Notes under the pieces: generated by a model
Databases searched by the model: none
What the model was told of the DNA's origin: nothing
The model's input: only the letters and a program-made list of their open reading frames with translations
Made by a program: the position numbers and the translations under genes
Virus record (IMG/VR): IMGVR_UViG_3300037674_000211
Location: 1 to 37,870 of that record
Origin: a virus
DNA length: 37,870 bases
Strand: one strand, 5' to 3'
In this document: piece by piece, positions 1 to 9,700 of the stretch
Numbering within the stretch: position 1 is the first letter of the stretch
How the letters are laid out: each line of letters starts with the position of its first letter

Positions 1-196
1 GGGGTCAAGTCAAGCGTAAAGATACCGCTTGCATTCCAAGTAATTTTGAACGTACCAGACGTAGTAGAAAAATCTCCACCGAAGTCAATAGCACAAATCA
101 AAGGTTTATTAGTGAGATCGTCGTCATAAATCACAGCGTAACGGGCACTCGTAATCGTGCTCCCAGTCCACTCGACATCTGCCGCATCCCAAGTAA
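1..196. repeat. Terminal repeat, left copy
   Basis: Bases 1-196 match 37675-37870 with two substitutions (24 A versus 37698 T; 69 A versus 37743 G). Both are synonymous in the gene that crosses the join (Gly GGT/GGA and Phe TTT/TTC). Seen directly. The simplest reading is a circular or circularly permuted genome opened at an arbitrary point, with the two end copies taken from slightly different members of a population. A true fixed direct terminal repeat is less likely because it would begin and end inside a gene. Confidence 0.9.
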
Positions 197-440
197 TCGT
201 TCCCCCACTCGTAGCGAACGTGATAGAAGTCAACGACTCTCCACCAGCGCTATAACCGGTACCAGACACCTCGTTAGTCACATCAGTCTTGATGGAATGG
301 GTGCTGTAATTCGGTGTCCACGAAGCTGTCGTCAACATACATTTGAAACGATCAGCAGTCGTGTCATTAAAATCGATATTAAAGTTAGCTGTCTGCTCCA
401 AATTGTATTCCATTGGCAAACAGAAAAGGCCACTAGCCAC
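1..440 (-). CDS. Conserved phage virion protein, 5' part (gene split by window ends)
   Basis: The gene starts at GTG 438-440, preceded by GGAGG eight bases upstream, and runs off the left edge. Its last codons and the TAG stop are at 37671-37674, so the joined product has about 147 residues. The C-terminal half carries a beta-rich pattern (SARYAVIYDD, then LICAIDFGG, then GTFKITWNASGIF) that I recognise from a widespread family of phage structural proteins of unknown exact role, often encoded among capsid or fibre genes. It sits between the capsid gene and fibre-like genes, which supports a virion role. ATG at 411-413 is a possible alternative start but lacks as good a ribosome site. Confidence 0.8.
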   Translation of the reverse strand, partial: MASGLFCLPMEYNLEQTANFNIDFNDTTADRFKCMLTTASWTPNYSTHSIKTDVTNEVSGTGYSAGGESLTSITFATSGGTITWDAADVEWTGSTITSARYAVIYDDDLTNKPLICAIDFGGDFSTTSGTFKITWNASGIFTLDLT

Positions 441-507
441 GTTTAGTTCCTCCGGTCCCAGTTATGGGTTTGGGCCGAATCGTTACATCACCGTTTGGCT
501 TTGACAT
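433..507 (-). CDS. Possible 24-residue peptide
   Basis: ATG at 505-507 follows an AAGGAAG purine run at a workable distance and the frame closes with TAG at 433-435, overlapping the GTG start of the next gene. The peptide is rich in Pro, Gly, Thr and Lys. It overlaps the end of the 32-residue basic gene upstream by 20 bases. Function is unknown. I list it because the overlaps resemble the tight packing elsewhere in this operon, but 24 codons cannot establish coding on their own. Confidence 0.35.
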   Translation of the reverse strand: MSKPNGDVTIRPKPITGTGGTKRG

Positions 508-586
508 TCTTTTTCTTCCTTGCGGCAGCAGCAGCCTTTTTACCTTTAGCAGTATAAGGATACTTTTTTCCATTAACGATAGGCAT
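488..586 (-). CDS. Small basic phage peptide (32 aa)
   Basis: The frame from ATG 584-586 to TGA 488-490 encodes a peptide beginning MPIVNGKKYPYTAKGKKAA, followed by an Ala run and a Lys/Arg-rich tail. Very similar short basic peptides (an M-P-x-V-x-G-K-K-x-x-Y-T start) occur next to capsid genes in many aquatic phages, from general familiarity rather than a search. The high positive charge suggests nucleic-acid or capsid-interior contact, but the role is unknown. There is no clear Shine-Dalgarno sequence, so translation may depend on the upstream capsid message. Confidence 0.6.
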   Translation of the reverse strand: MPIVNGKKYPYTAKGKKAAAAARKKKNVKAKR

Positions 587-626
587 GATTGAAATGATAG
601 CAGAGGAAGCGGGGGAGCCGGGGAAA

Positions 627-645
627 GGGGGAAAACCCGACCCCC
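627..645 (-). terminator. GC hairpin downstream of the capsid gene
   Basis: Read on the minus strand, GGGGG (645-641) can pair with CCCCC (631-627) around a nine-base loop, followed by TTTCCCC. It lies just past the capsid stop codon. It lacks a proper run of T, so it may attenuate transcription or stabilise the abundant capsid message rather than terminate fully. Confidence 0.3.
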
Positions 646-669
646 CCACACCTCAATCAGCAACAACTA

Positions 670-1632
670 TCAGGTGTTGTCGCCTATAGATGACGACGAT
701 TCAATTCGTCGCATACATTCCTCGCGGAAAATTCCCCATCCAGCAAGGTGATACCAACCCACAGGGTTGAACCGACGCAGAGTATCGGTCACAGGACCGA
801 ACACGACGTTTGGTTGCTCGCCAAAGCCCGGAGCACGGCTGAAAGCCTTAGCTAGAGCTTGACGACCCGCAATAAGGGTTTGGTAAACATTGGTTGTACT
901 GGTTGCACCAGCATCATCCAATATAGGAGCCCGAGGGTTCTCAATATAGTTGATACCGTTGAACGTGCCGATTGAACCTGCACGAATCGGTGCACCGTCT
1001 TGGTACAACTGGTATTGGATAACGTCAGTTACCGCTGTATCGCCACGGAGGTCATAGGAAACATCCGGGTGGATGATTCCTATATAGTTTCCGTTTTCCC
1101 AGCCGGGAGCGGAGTCGCCACGAAGTTCTGCGACAGCCATACGGCCTTCGGTAGCGCCATAAACGCAGGCGTCGCTGACACCAGTACGGGCAGTTGGGCG
1201 TGAGCCTGACGATCCCTGAGCATAAATGACATTAGTGCCAGCCATAGCAACATCGGAAACAACCTTGTCGATTGAATCGACCATGTTGTAACCAATGATA
1301 TTGGCAGCATCGGCGTCTACGTTAAGGAACGATGTACCACGAACCTTAGCGGTGGTTACCACAGCGTTACCGTACTCTGCAAGAGATACCGTAACCTTTG
1401 TGTCGGTGAGTGCAACAGCAGTCACATCTGATGCTTCAGTGAGCGCTGATGTTGCTTGGGCCATATTGGGGTAGAAGGTAAACTGCACGCCTGAGCCGTT
1501 ATGGCTCTGAGCAGTTGAACGGACATCCGCAATCATCTCATAAAGAGGCTGCGAACGCAGCCCAAAATAAGCGATCTGTTCGAACGCCGTAGTTACCTGA
1601 TCTCCCAAGGTAGATGTAGTTGTATAAGCCAC
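670..1632 (-). CDS. Major capsid protein (N4-gp56 / HK97-fold type)
   Basis: A 320-residue protein with GTG start at 1630-1632. The N-terminal layout (a helix LGDQVTTAFEQIAYFGLRSQ, then a strand GVQFTFYP, TSALTEASDVT, a TVSLAEYGNAVVTT strand and a helix with NMVDSIDKVVSDVAM) is that of the N4-gp56-like major capsid family, and the length fits. It directly follows the probable scaffold gene, as usual. It would form the icosahedral shell. Its leader contains an inverted repeat at 1637-1656 that includes the only candidate Shine-Dalgarno sequence (AGGA), so translation may be modulated. Confidence 0.88.
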   Translation of the reverse strand: MAYTTTSTLGDQVTTAFEQIAYFGLRSQPLYEMIADVRSTAQSHNGSGVQFTFYPNMAQATSALTEASDVTAVALTDTKVTVSLAEYGNAVVTTAKVRGTSFLNVDADAANIIGYNMVDSIDKVVSDVAMAGTNVIYAQGSSGSRPTARTGVSDACVYGATEGRMAVAELRGDSAPGWENGNYIGIIHPDVSYDLRGDTAVTDVIQYQLYQDGAPIRAGSIGTFNGINYIENPRAPILDDAGATSTTNVYQTLIAGRQALAKAFSRAPGFGEQPNVVFGPVTDTLRRFNPVGWYHLAGWGIFREECMRRIESSSSIGDNT

Positions 1633-1636
1633 AGGT

Positions 1637-1656
1637 GAGTCCTATAGTCGGGACTC
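1637..1656 (-). promoter_or_regulatory. Inverted repeat over the capsid gene ribosome site
   Basis: GAGTCC (1637-1642) and GGACTC (1651-1656) are perfect complements separated by eight bases. On the minus strand the downstream arm reads GGACTC and overlaps AGGA, the only plausible ribosome site before the GTG start of the capsid gene. Pairing would hide that site. Whether it forms in the cell is unknown. Confidence 0.35.
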
Positions 1657-1674
1657 CATTGACTTAGCAAAAGG

Positions 1675-2154
1675 TTAGGTAGCTGCGCCCCACATAATCC
1701 CTTGCGACTCTAACAACGCCCGAAGTTCGTCTTCGTTAGTTGTCGCTTTAATTTGAGCCTCAAAGTCAGGCGGTGACACCGGATCTCCACCTTCACCTGC
1801 TGCTTGTATTCGTTGTTCCGCCATTAGAGCATCGTCTAATACAGGGGATTGAGCCATTGGTGGCATATCGTCACCCAGAAAACCAGCTTCAACGGCTTCC
1901 TGACGGATAGCCTCAGCATTAAGTTCACCTTCATAGCCCTTCACGAAATACCTGACACGAGCATCATCAGGATCTAGTCCTGCTGACCTAAATGTGTCAC
2001 GCCGCTCATAACCAGAAGCCCGATTTTCGGCGTCCGAAGCTCTCGCCTCAGCATCCTTCAAACGAGTTTCCATTTCACGTCGCCAGTTTGGTTTCGATTC
2101 GGTTGAACTGCCAGAACCATTTTCACTGTTGCCAGTAGAGTCGGAATCTGTCAT
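1675..2154 (-). CDS. Probable capsid scaffolding protein
   Basis: 159 residues, ATG start with AGGTGAG seven bases upstream. The first 20 residues are Ser/Gly/Asn-rich and disordered. Residues about 25-55 form a charged heptad-like helix (EMETRLKDAEARASDAENRA), followed by an acidic helical C-terminal half with Met/Pro-rich segments. This coiled-coil, low-complexity composition and the position immediately before the capsid gene are typical of head scaffolds, which guide shell assembly and then leave. No sequence family is certain. A small GCCCC/GGGGC hairpin (2223-2235) lies in the 100-base gap upstream. Confidence 0.7.
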   Translation of the reverse strand: MTDSDSTGNSENGSGSSTESKPNWRREMETRLKDAEARASDAENRASGYERRDTFRSAGLDPDDARVRYFVKGYEGELNAEAIRQEAVEAGFLGDDMPPMAQSPVLDDALMAEQRIQAAGEGGDPVSPPDFEAQIKATTNEDELRALLESQGIMWGAAT

Positions 2155-2256
2155 ATGTCACTCACCTATCTATACGCATCCTCAGCGGTGGTACCTTGGA
2201 TGGAGGGGGTATTGAATAGCTCGCCCCGGAGGGGCCAGACAACGTAACTAATATAG

Positions 2257-3447
2257 CTACTTTGCTGCACCAAGTCCAGTAATACCCTCACGAGTAGTTA
2301 AAGCTCCGGTGTCACCAACAAATCCTGCGGTTCGTTGTTGCTGCGAACGTCGTACTTTTGACGCATCACTTGTGGTTCCAAATGCGCCACGCCCTAACAC
2401 TTCACCAGATAAACCACTGTCATAAATTAAATCAGTAGTTAATCCCTGTAGTGGAGACAAACGTGCAGCTACTTCACGGCGTTGTACATTCATACGCTGT
2501 AAATCTTCTGAAAGTTCTTGACTAAATGTTTGTTGTGGGCCAAGTGTTTGTTGTGCTTGGGCTGTTAAACCAGCAGCCCCGTATTGGCGACGGGCATCCA
2601 CAATGTTTTTAGTTTTCGTTGGATCAAGCATCGCTGAAACAATGTCACCATCACCAAATCCATAACGTGTTTGTAGAACAGTTACCGTTTCCTCATCAGC
2701 ACTATTTTTTGCTTCTTCAGCCAGAGCTACACGGTCACGCCACTCGGCAAGAGAAACATCTCCACCAATCAAAGCAGTAATACCAGTTACACCTGTTTCC
2801 ACATCCATGCCAAGGAACTCATTTTCAATTCCTGCTCGATTGGCTATCTGCAAAATGCCTCGTTCAAGGTCAAGGTACTCTGCTTCGTTAATTGCCCGGA
2901 ACCCTCCAGCTTCACGCAATGCCATTGCAGGGAACTTGCCGTCATAAACCTCACGTACAGTTGGATCATTCCCGTAACGCAGTTCTACAAGCATCGCTTC
3001 ATGCGACATGCCTGACTCTGCCCAACCCATAGCGATCCCTGTTAGTTTCCCTAACCCGAATCTTTTTAAAAAGCTCTCGATAACTGCTTTAGCGCCTTTA
3101 ATATTTTCGTCACGCTTCCACCGTTCCCACTTATCATACGGATCTTCTTCGCCGGGGAGCCTATCAATAGGATTAATAGGGTCACCAGAAATATAGGTAT
3201 TTAGACCGGTCGCTGGATCTGTCCAATAACCTGCGCCAAGGTTAGGGTTTTCTCCAGCAGGAAGTGGATCAATCCAGCCTTGCTCCGCTGTCCATCGACG
3301 CATATTAGGAACAAAAGATTGTCCGGTCCCCGGACCTCGCTCTTCTGTCCACCCAATAGCTGCTTTAGCAGCTTCCCGTTCTTCCTTCGAACCTTCTCTA
3401 CGGTCTATTAGGTTGCCTTCTTCGTCCGTATCATAAAACTCAACCAT
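2257..3447 (-). CDS. Probable internal virion protein (396 aa)
   Basis: Not recognised by family. The ATG overlaps the previous stop as TAATG, so it is co-translated with the 640-residue gene. The N-terminus is acidic and rich in Trp and Gly; the middle is mostly helical with alternating charged residues; the last 100 residues are Gln/Arg/Gly-rich and probably flexible (including QQTLGPQQTFSQELSEDLQR). No membrane segment, signal peptide or catalytic motif is evident. Its place in a block of four large genes between portal and scaffold suggests a protein packaged inside the head and ejected with DNA. Confidence 0.6.
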   Translation of the reverse strand: MVEFYDTDEEGNLIDRREGSKEEREAAKAAIGWTEERGPGTGQSFVPNMRRWTAEQGWIDPLPAGENPNLGAGYWTDPATGLNTYISGDPINPIDRLPGEEDPYDKWERWKRDENIKGAKAVIESFLKRFGLGKLTGIAMGWAESGMSHEAMLVELRYGNDPTVREVYDGKFPAMALREAGGFRAINEAEYLDLERGILQIANRAGIENEFLGMDVETGVTGITALIGGDVSLAEWRDRVALAEEAKNSADEETVTVLQTRYGFGDGDIVSAMLDPTKTKNIVDARRQYGAAGLTAQAQQTLGPQQTFSQELSEDLQRMNVQRREVAARLSPLQGLTTDLIYDSGLSGEVLGRGAFGTTSDASKVRRSQQQRTAGFVGDTGALTTREGITGLGAAK

Positions 3448-5369
3448 TATGCAACCTCTCCCATGAGCCTACCCAATCCAGTTACAAGCTCATAAGCATT
3501 ATTAATCCCCCGTGGACTTTGATCGTATTCGTCTGTTTGTCGAAGCCAGCGAGCAAAATCCCCACCAGCCATCTCCATTTGTTCTTGACCTTCTACAGTT
3601 AAACCGCCAAGCTGAACAGCCATATCTTTATGGCGACCATCCCATTGAGGGCTATACCCCATAACAGAACTAAAGATCCCGTTATAAGCACCCACAATCG
3701 AAAGCGGAGTTTTACCAGCTTCAATACGATCTTTCCACGCAGGAAACAGCAAAGCTGCCTGCTCCATCATCTCATCTTCAACCAAATCAACAGTTGTCTC
3801 ACCCGTAAACAGTTGTTGAGAACGCCGTTTCAACAACTCTTCATCCGGGTCCATCAAATACTGGCGGTACAGATCTTTGATACTGCTTCGGAAATCCGAA
3901 ATAGTTCCACCAGCAGGAGCCCCTGCACCAAAATCGAAAAGAGGACTTCCCGTATCTGTTGTCGCTGTAACTAAGAAATCTTTTATTTCGGCAAGGTTTA
4001 GTCCTTGCAAATAGGATTGTTTCGCTAACTCCCAAATCTGGTTGTCGTCAAGGTTTATGTTGGCTTGCCCAAGGATCTGTTCAAGTTGTTCAACCTGATT
4101 GGAGATCAGGTCAAGACGACGAGTAGACCATTGATCTTCACCATCACCAGCACTGTTCCACTGGTATTCTCTGTCTGCTCTACCAACTTCACTGTCTTGA
4201 TAGTGGTCTGTTTGGTAGTAAATACTTTTAATCCATTGCTCCATTTCTGGAGTGCCATCTTCAAGGCCAAGAGGATTCTCTTCAATGAGTTCAACAAGAT
4301 CAACCATTTCACCCGTAATCGGGTGTTCAACTAATACTGAAGGATTTCCTCGTAAGTACTCCCACATCAAAATATCTAGCTTAGATGTCTTGGACTCAAT
4401 GCTTTCTTCTAAATCTTGTTCCGGGTTAGCGAATTGTCCTGACCGATTTGGGTCTTCAATAACTATTTCTTCTTCCCCCATGACAGGCGGAGCATCCGTA
4501 GGGGGGCCTTCGAAACTAGCAGTTTCTCCGACCATAACTTCAGGACCACCAGAAACTATGTTGCCTTGGTCATCATAAATAACTGGCTCAATATCTTCTG
4601 TTTCCGGGCCTAAATTGAACTGTCCTGTTTGCCACGGGTCAGTAACAAAATCAGGGTACATCCGTTTGTAATCATTAAGTGTTTCGGTTATGTCCTCACC
4701 AGTCATATCTTCTGTTTTTTCAATAGCTTCTTGCGTTTCAGTACCATCGAAGCCATCAACCGTTACACCGACAACCGCCTGTATCTCAGCAATACCAGCC
4801 GGGTTGTACCCTATGTTGTCTGGCTTAACAAATTGTTTACGACGGAAAAGCTCTAGATCATCTTCAACGTCCCAATCCGCAGGCAAATACTTATCTGCTA
4901 GATCGCCAAACTCTTGTTGCCAGTTCGGTTGACTATTGTTATCTAATTTCTTTTCGCTATTAACCCATTCATCATATATATTTTGACCTCTGCGCACTCG
5001 CTCGGAAACAACTAATGCAAGTGCACGCAAATTATCATCCACATTATTTAGAAGCGCATCTTTCAGAGATTCTCGGGAACTGAAATCAAGTCCACCCTTG
5101 TCTGTTGTGGGGGCACCCCATCGATAACTTAAATCACGGCCCTGAGGATCTTTATCAGTGACATTTACTTGCCAGAATCCAAGAGAATATTCTCTGTTTT
5201 CAACATCACGAACGGTCTCATGTTGCTTGTCTCTAAGATCAGTCCGCATAGGTGTCAACCAATGCGTTTCTTCTTGGGCAAGCGCCATTAGATGTGGAAT
5301 AATTTCGCCACGAAATCCGAGACTGTAAAGACCCGTGATAACAGCGTGTTGGAGTTCTTTTAGATTCAT
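3447..5369 (-). CDS. Internal virion protein with lytic transglycosylase-like domain
   Basis: 640 residues. The N-terminal 130 residues resemble an SLT-type muramidase: a helix with the candidate catalytic acid (ALAQEETHW, Glu33/Glu34) is followed by YSLGFWQVN (61-69), matching the S-x-G-x-x-Q block of lytic transglycosylases. Around residues 185-220 a short segment (AEIQAVVGVTVDGFDGTETQEAI) resembles a peptidoglycan-binding repeat. The rest is acidic and unassigned. By analogy with T7 gp16-like proteins it probably opens cell-wall peptidoglycan during DNA entry. It overlaps both neighbours through TAATG and TGATG junctions. The catalytic assignment rests on motifs only. Confidence 0.68.
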   Translation of the reverse strand: MNLKELQHAVITGLYSLGFRGEIIPHLMALAQEETHWLTPMRTDLRDKQHETVRDVENREYSLGFWQVNVTDKDPQGRDLSYRWGAPTTDKGGLDFSSRESLKDALLNNVDDNLRALALVVSERVRRGQNIYDEWVNSEKKLDNNSQPNWQQEFGDLADKYLPADWDVEDDLELFRRKQFVKPDNIGYNPAGIAEIQAVVGVTVDGFDGTETQEAIEKTEDMTGEDITETLNDYKRMYPDFVTDPWQTGQFNLGPETEDIEPVIYDDQGNIVSGGPEVMVGETASFEGPPTDAPPVMGEEEIVIEDPNRSGQFANPEQDLEESIESKTSKLDILMWEYLRGNPSVLVEHPITGEMVDLVELIEENPLGLEDGTPEMEQWIKSIYYQTDHYQDSEVGRADREYQWNSAGDGEDQWSTRRLDLISNQVEQLEQILGQANINLDDNQIWELAKQSYLQGLNLAEIKDFLVTATTDTGSPLFDFGAGAPAGGTISDFRSSIKDLYRQYLMDPDEELLKRRSQQLFTGETTVDLVEDEMMEQAALLFPAWKDRIEAGKTPLSIVGAYNGIFSSVMGYSPQWDGRHKDMAVQLGGLTVEGQEQMEMAGGDFARWLRQTDEYDQSPRGINNAYELVTGLGRLMGEVA

Positions 5370-6718
5370 CAGACTGTTATTCCCATCACCTTCGCCAAGG
5401 TGTTAGCTCTACTCAAATTGTTGCTAGTCGCAACTTCGTCAGCAAACTCACCCTCGATGCGTTCCCCGAACATGGTTTGCAACTCTGGTTGAGTAACATT
5501 TTTGCGACCCATTGTTTCCCTTTGAATCTCATCAGTCCACTTTGTAACCAGAGCACGGAACCTCGGATCGTCACCACTCTTACCTGTCAACGTAGCCATA
5601 ACTTTGCTAGCCACAGCATTCCCATAAGACGAACCGATAGACACTACCGCTCCAGCGTTTTTAGCAAGCTGAAACAATTCATCTGAAATGTTTTGGACCT
5701 CTTCAGGATTCCAAACTTCAGGTATGTATTCACCACCCAATCCAGTGAACCCACCTTCAGTAATGTTTGCCATACTTTGTGCATACGACTGTTGCTGAAT
5801 TAAAGCCCTACGAACATTCTCATCTGCATAGATGGCATCCGGGTTAGTGAACATTGTGTCACCAATAGCGGAATACATGAACGAAGTATTACCCGTACCT
5901 AAAGCTAAACCTTCAGCGATACGCTTTTGATTCTCTGGTGTTTGCGCCAAATAGACTTCGTAAGCATTGGTGTAGGTAAACGGGACATCTTCGATGAGAG
6001 CCGGTGAAAAAGACATACCTGCTTCGGGATCATCTGTCCACCGAAGAGACATATAGTCTTCACCCATAACAGATTTCATCATCGGTGACTCCGGGCGAGC
6101 TTCGAACACTTCAAGATCTTGGATACCCATTTGTCCGGTGACTGGAGCCAAGTCATATTGGCCTCGGTCTAATGGTCCTTCTGGTTCACCAAACTCAACG
6201 GGGGTCCACGCAGCCCAGTTCTCTGGGTCAATCTGAGATTGAATGTATGTGTCGGGAACCAGTGAACGGCCAGAACCAGCAGGATCAGGGATACGTTCAA
6301 GATAAGTAGCTTGTTCTCCAGTACGTTCCGGTAAAGGAATGACGTTGCCTTCAGCATCTCGTGGAATGTCTTCGGGAGCTACCCCTTGTTTTTCATAATC
6401 CTCTGTGATTTCTTCAATATCCAAAGGAGTGGGTTCTTCTTCTTCTTCTTCCTCTTCGTCGTCCTCCCTTAAATCGGATATTACCCCTTTGTCAACTGTG
6501 AATTGTTTCCGTATTAGCTCACCCTCCTCCGAATCCCAAGCGTTCTTAAGCCACTCCCATATACCCGAATCATCTTTCACAGCTTCGGCAACAGCGATAT
6601 GAGCTTCAGCTTCAGTCATCTTCCCTTCAGCTTGTAACCGAAAAACTTCAGCGACCACATCGAAAAACGAAAGCATACCTTCTTCTAAGAAATCGGGAAT
6701 CCATCTTTTGCCTGCCAT
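5369..6718 (-). CDS. Probable internal virion protein with poly-Glu tract (449 aa)
   Basis: Not recognised. It starts ATG overlapping the stop of the 2279-residue gene (TAATG). The first 70 residues are helical (FFDVVAEVFRLQAEGKMTEAEA). Residues about 84-94 hold an acidic run of mostly glutamates encoded by a GAA/GAG tract (about 6435-6465 on the plus strand), a likely slippage-prone stretch. Then comes a Pro/acidic linker and a helical C-terminal half. There are no membrane segments. Its position between the giant protein and the transglycosylase protein suggests a partner in the ejected internal complex. Confidence 0.6.
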   Translation of the reverse strand: MAGKRWIPDFLEEGMLSFFDVVAEVFRLQAEGKMTEAEAHIAVAEAVKDDSGIWEWLKNAWDSEEGELIRKQFTVDKGVISDLREDDEEEEEEEEPTPLDIEEITEDYEKQGVAPEDIPRDAEGNVIPLPERTGEQATYLERIPDPAGSGRSLVPDTYIQSQIDPENWAAWTPVEFGEPEGPLDRGQYDLAPVTGQMGIQDLEVFEARPESPMMKSVMGEDYMSLRWTDDPEAGMSFSPALIEDVPFTYTNAYEVYLAQTPENQKRIAEGLALGTGNTSFMYSAIGDTMFTNPDAIYADENVRRALIQQQSYAQSMANITEGGFTGLGGEYIPEVWNPEEVQNISDELFQLAKNAGAVVSIGSSYGNAVASKVMATLTGKSGDDPRFRALVTKWTDEIQRETMGRKNVTQPELQTMFGERIEGEFADEVATSNNLSRANTLAKVMGITV

Positions 6719-9700
6719 TACGCCGCTACCTCATATTCGGTCATTAAACCGGTAGGCAAATTACCTACAGAAATTGAAAGCATGTTACTAAAATACCTGT
6801 CATAGATTGGACCGAAGTTGGGGTAACTTAATACTTCCAACAAGAAAACGTCCCACTCTTGACGAATGTCTTGGTTACCAGAATAACTCATCCGCAAATA
6901 GTTACGGTTGTTGGTACCCTCAGCACGTTTCACCATCTTCAAAGCAAGCTGGTCATGCTTACCAACGAACATTGCGATCTGGGGAATCTCAGGCCGATAC
7001 GCAAACTCTTCTAAAGAAATAAACTCTCGTAAACCGGCAAGAACTTCTTTTTGTACTTGTGGTTGGCTGAAAGTATTGAACTCTTCTAACCAGAAAGAAT
7101 TTTCTCGTCCGAGATCCTCAATAAATTTGCGACGATCTTTCCACAAATCAAAGTTTGAGTTAGCTAAAAGACTTGACGAGCCTCCACCCATTGCACGGTT
7201 ACGAAGTTCGTCGTCCATCGAGTTTCGGAAGACACGCCATTCTCTCCAACCCATACTGACAGACGCATCGGTAAGAATGCCTGCCGGGTCCATGTAATCT
7301 CGACGGCCATCTCGTGCTTCGAGTTCTGCAACTGCACGGTTGTAATTGAATTGGACATCAAGTGCACCGTATTCGCCTCGGACTAGTGGAGCTAGTTGAG
7401 GGTTGTTTTCCATGAAGTCTTGGTGTTCTTTATATTTTTGGTGGCCTTCTAATGTGCCTGCTCTAACTCCTTGGGCCATTGTTGTACGTGCTGTGAATGC
7501 CCACATATCTGGATGATTTTCGAGAAGCCATGCGGTTGCCACATCAGGGCCATGTTCTTCTTGTACTTTCCAATACTCGTTGATGATTCCCCAGTATGGT
7601 GATTGTTGACGGAACGAAACTGGGACGGCTATTGAACGAAGCATCCTTATACCAAAGATTGCTTGTGTGCGCCGATAAACCTCTTCTTCGAATGCAGCTA
7701 ACTCTGTCGCATTTTGTGGAAGTTCTCGTCCTTCTTCAACGTATTGGGTAATCATGTCTTGGGTTACTCTGGCTGCGGTTTGCGCTTTACCGGCATCAGT
7801 CATACCAGTAGCTTTAGCTCCATTACGAATCCAAGACGGAGTATGCGAATTGAGGAATCGTGTATATATCTCTTCGCCTTCTACGAATCCGTAAGGAAGC
7901 ATCCAACCAAGAGATTCATCTAGCTGTGGGTTGCTTACAATCAATTCAGAAACGGAGAATGAAACAAGTGGACCGAAACCGGGAAGAGCGCCGATCATGG
8001 AAGCAGATTCAAGGTTAAGGTTGATCTCTTCGTTCGCTAACTGTGAAAGTTTCCCAAAGAGTCTTATGTCTCCAATCTTGGAGTCAAGGAATCCGGGCAT
8101 TGGCATAACAATGCGAGGGTTACCATCTTCGTCTTCGCCAGTAACAAGGTTCCATGCTCGTAAAGCACGGGCAACGAACACAGGGTTTTCGCCTGCTAGC
8201 CCCATCCATCGTGTCGCTACTTCTTGCCATGCCCCGAGGAACGGGAAAAGTTCTGTAACTATTTCTTCGAACCGTGTACGGTCAGCAAGTTCATACAAAA
8301 TCTTTTTAGTTTCATCTAAAGCGTACCGGCGAGAACGTGTAGCCATTTCTTCTATGGCGTTACCTGCTTCGGGAATTGTGTACGATCCGTCGCTGTTCCG
8401 GTAGCGTTGCATCTCGATTGCCATTTGGCGTTCGTATGCTGCTTCGAACATTGTTCCACGTGAAACAACATTTTCAACTTCTGTCAGGTTTTCAAACCAT
8501 GTGTCAGTTACGTGACGAATAATTTCTTTGGCTTGTTTAATTTGTGTCCCAGTTTTGAGTCCATCCAAATATGAGGAGTCATTAACTGTTTTACCAAAAT
8601 CGATAAGAGGTGCAAGACGATCAGTGAAATCAGTTCGATTGACTCCCCGTAGATCGTCAGCACCAATTTGTTTCCCGATCCCTCGGATTAACTCAATGAA
8701 TTCGAGTTGGAGTACATCTTTTGCCGCATTGGAAACTGCGCTACTCCCCTCCAAGTAAACTGCGTCATCCAACTTGTTTATAACTGCATAGTAAACAGCT
8801 TGATCGACAACGGTTCCTGTCGGAATATCACGTATGTCCCCTGTGTATGCAACTTCATCTAAAATTGTTTTCGCTCGTTCTCCCAAACGATCAACGATAG
8901 GTGCTATATCCCGATTCCATTCAATAAGCTCACCTTTAGCAAGTCGTTCTCGGACAATTGCAAACTCAGGTAAGTCCGGTACAAGACTGTTCGCTTCATA
9001 CCGTGTACGGCGAATCAGTTCCATTCGTGCTTCTGGGCTTCGCCACTCATCAGGTAAGCTATCCAGAACAGGTCGCCCTTCAGTACTCAACCATTCATAG
9101 ATTTCGTCATCTGTTTTGCCGAGCCATTGTTGCCGCCAAAAATCTCTTTGAACTGACTGCCCTGCCATCCCCGGACTACTCGCATGGTTTTGGATGAATG
9201 CGTTGTAAGCTCGCACGAAGGCTTCTGCTTCGTAAGGATCTGCAATGTTGTATTGGTGAGATTCTTCCCACGCTTCGTTTCGCCGCATTTCTGCATTTGT
9301 GTCAGACCAGATTTGGCGTTTCGTGGGGTTAGCACTATTAAGACGTTCGTTTACTGCTCGGACCTGTGGGTTGTCGCCCCACGGATTAGGCATAGCATTC
9401 GATCCGAGCATCGACTGGCCGTACCCTATGTCTCCTAAGAGTTCGGCTGCTTCATCAAATTTGCCTGCAATCTCTGGGTGTTCTTTCCGAAAGTTTTCAA
9501 CCACCATTTTTTGGTAGCTGGTGACTCCTTCGGAACGAGCGGCCAATAGTTTCGCTGCTTCTCGTCTGTCTTTCTTTGCTTGGGCGAGAACTTCGGCCAG
9601 TGTCATATCTGCACCGAGTTTGTTTACTTCTTCAGGAGTTAGGAAATCAAATTCAAGAACCGATCTATCGTCAAGTCCTTCCAATAGTGCACGTTCAGCT

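Noticed and set aside
433-666. Longer 77-codon version of the small frame after the capsid gene
   Set aside because: The upstream half runs through a G/C homopolymer hairpin and has no ribosome site. Only the last 24 codons are kept, at low confidence.
6405-6602. Plus-strand serine-rich frame opposite the 449-residue gene
   Set aside because: It is the antisense shadow of the poly-Glu tract (TCT/TTC repeats) within a well supported minus-strand gene.
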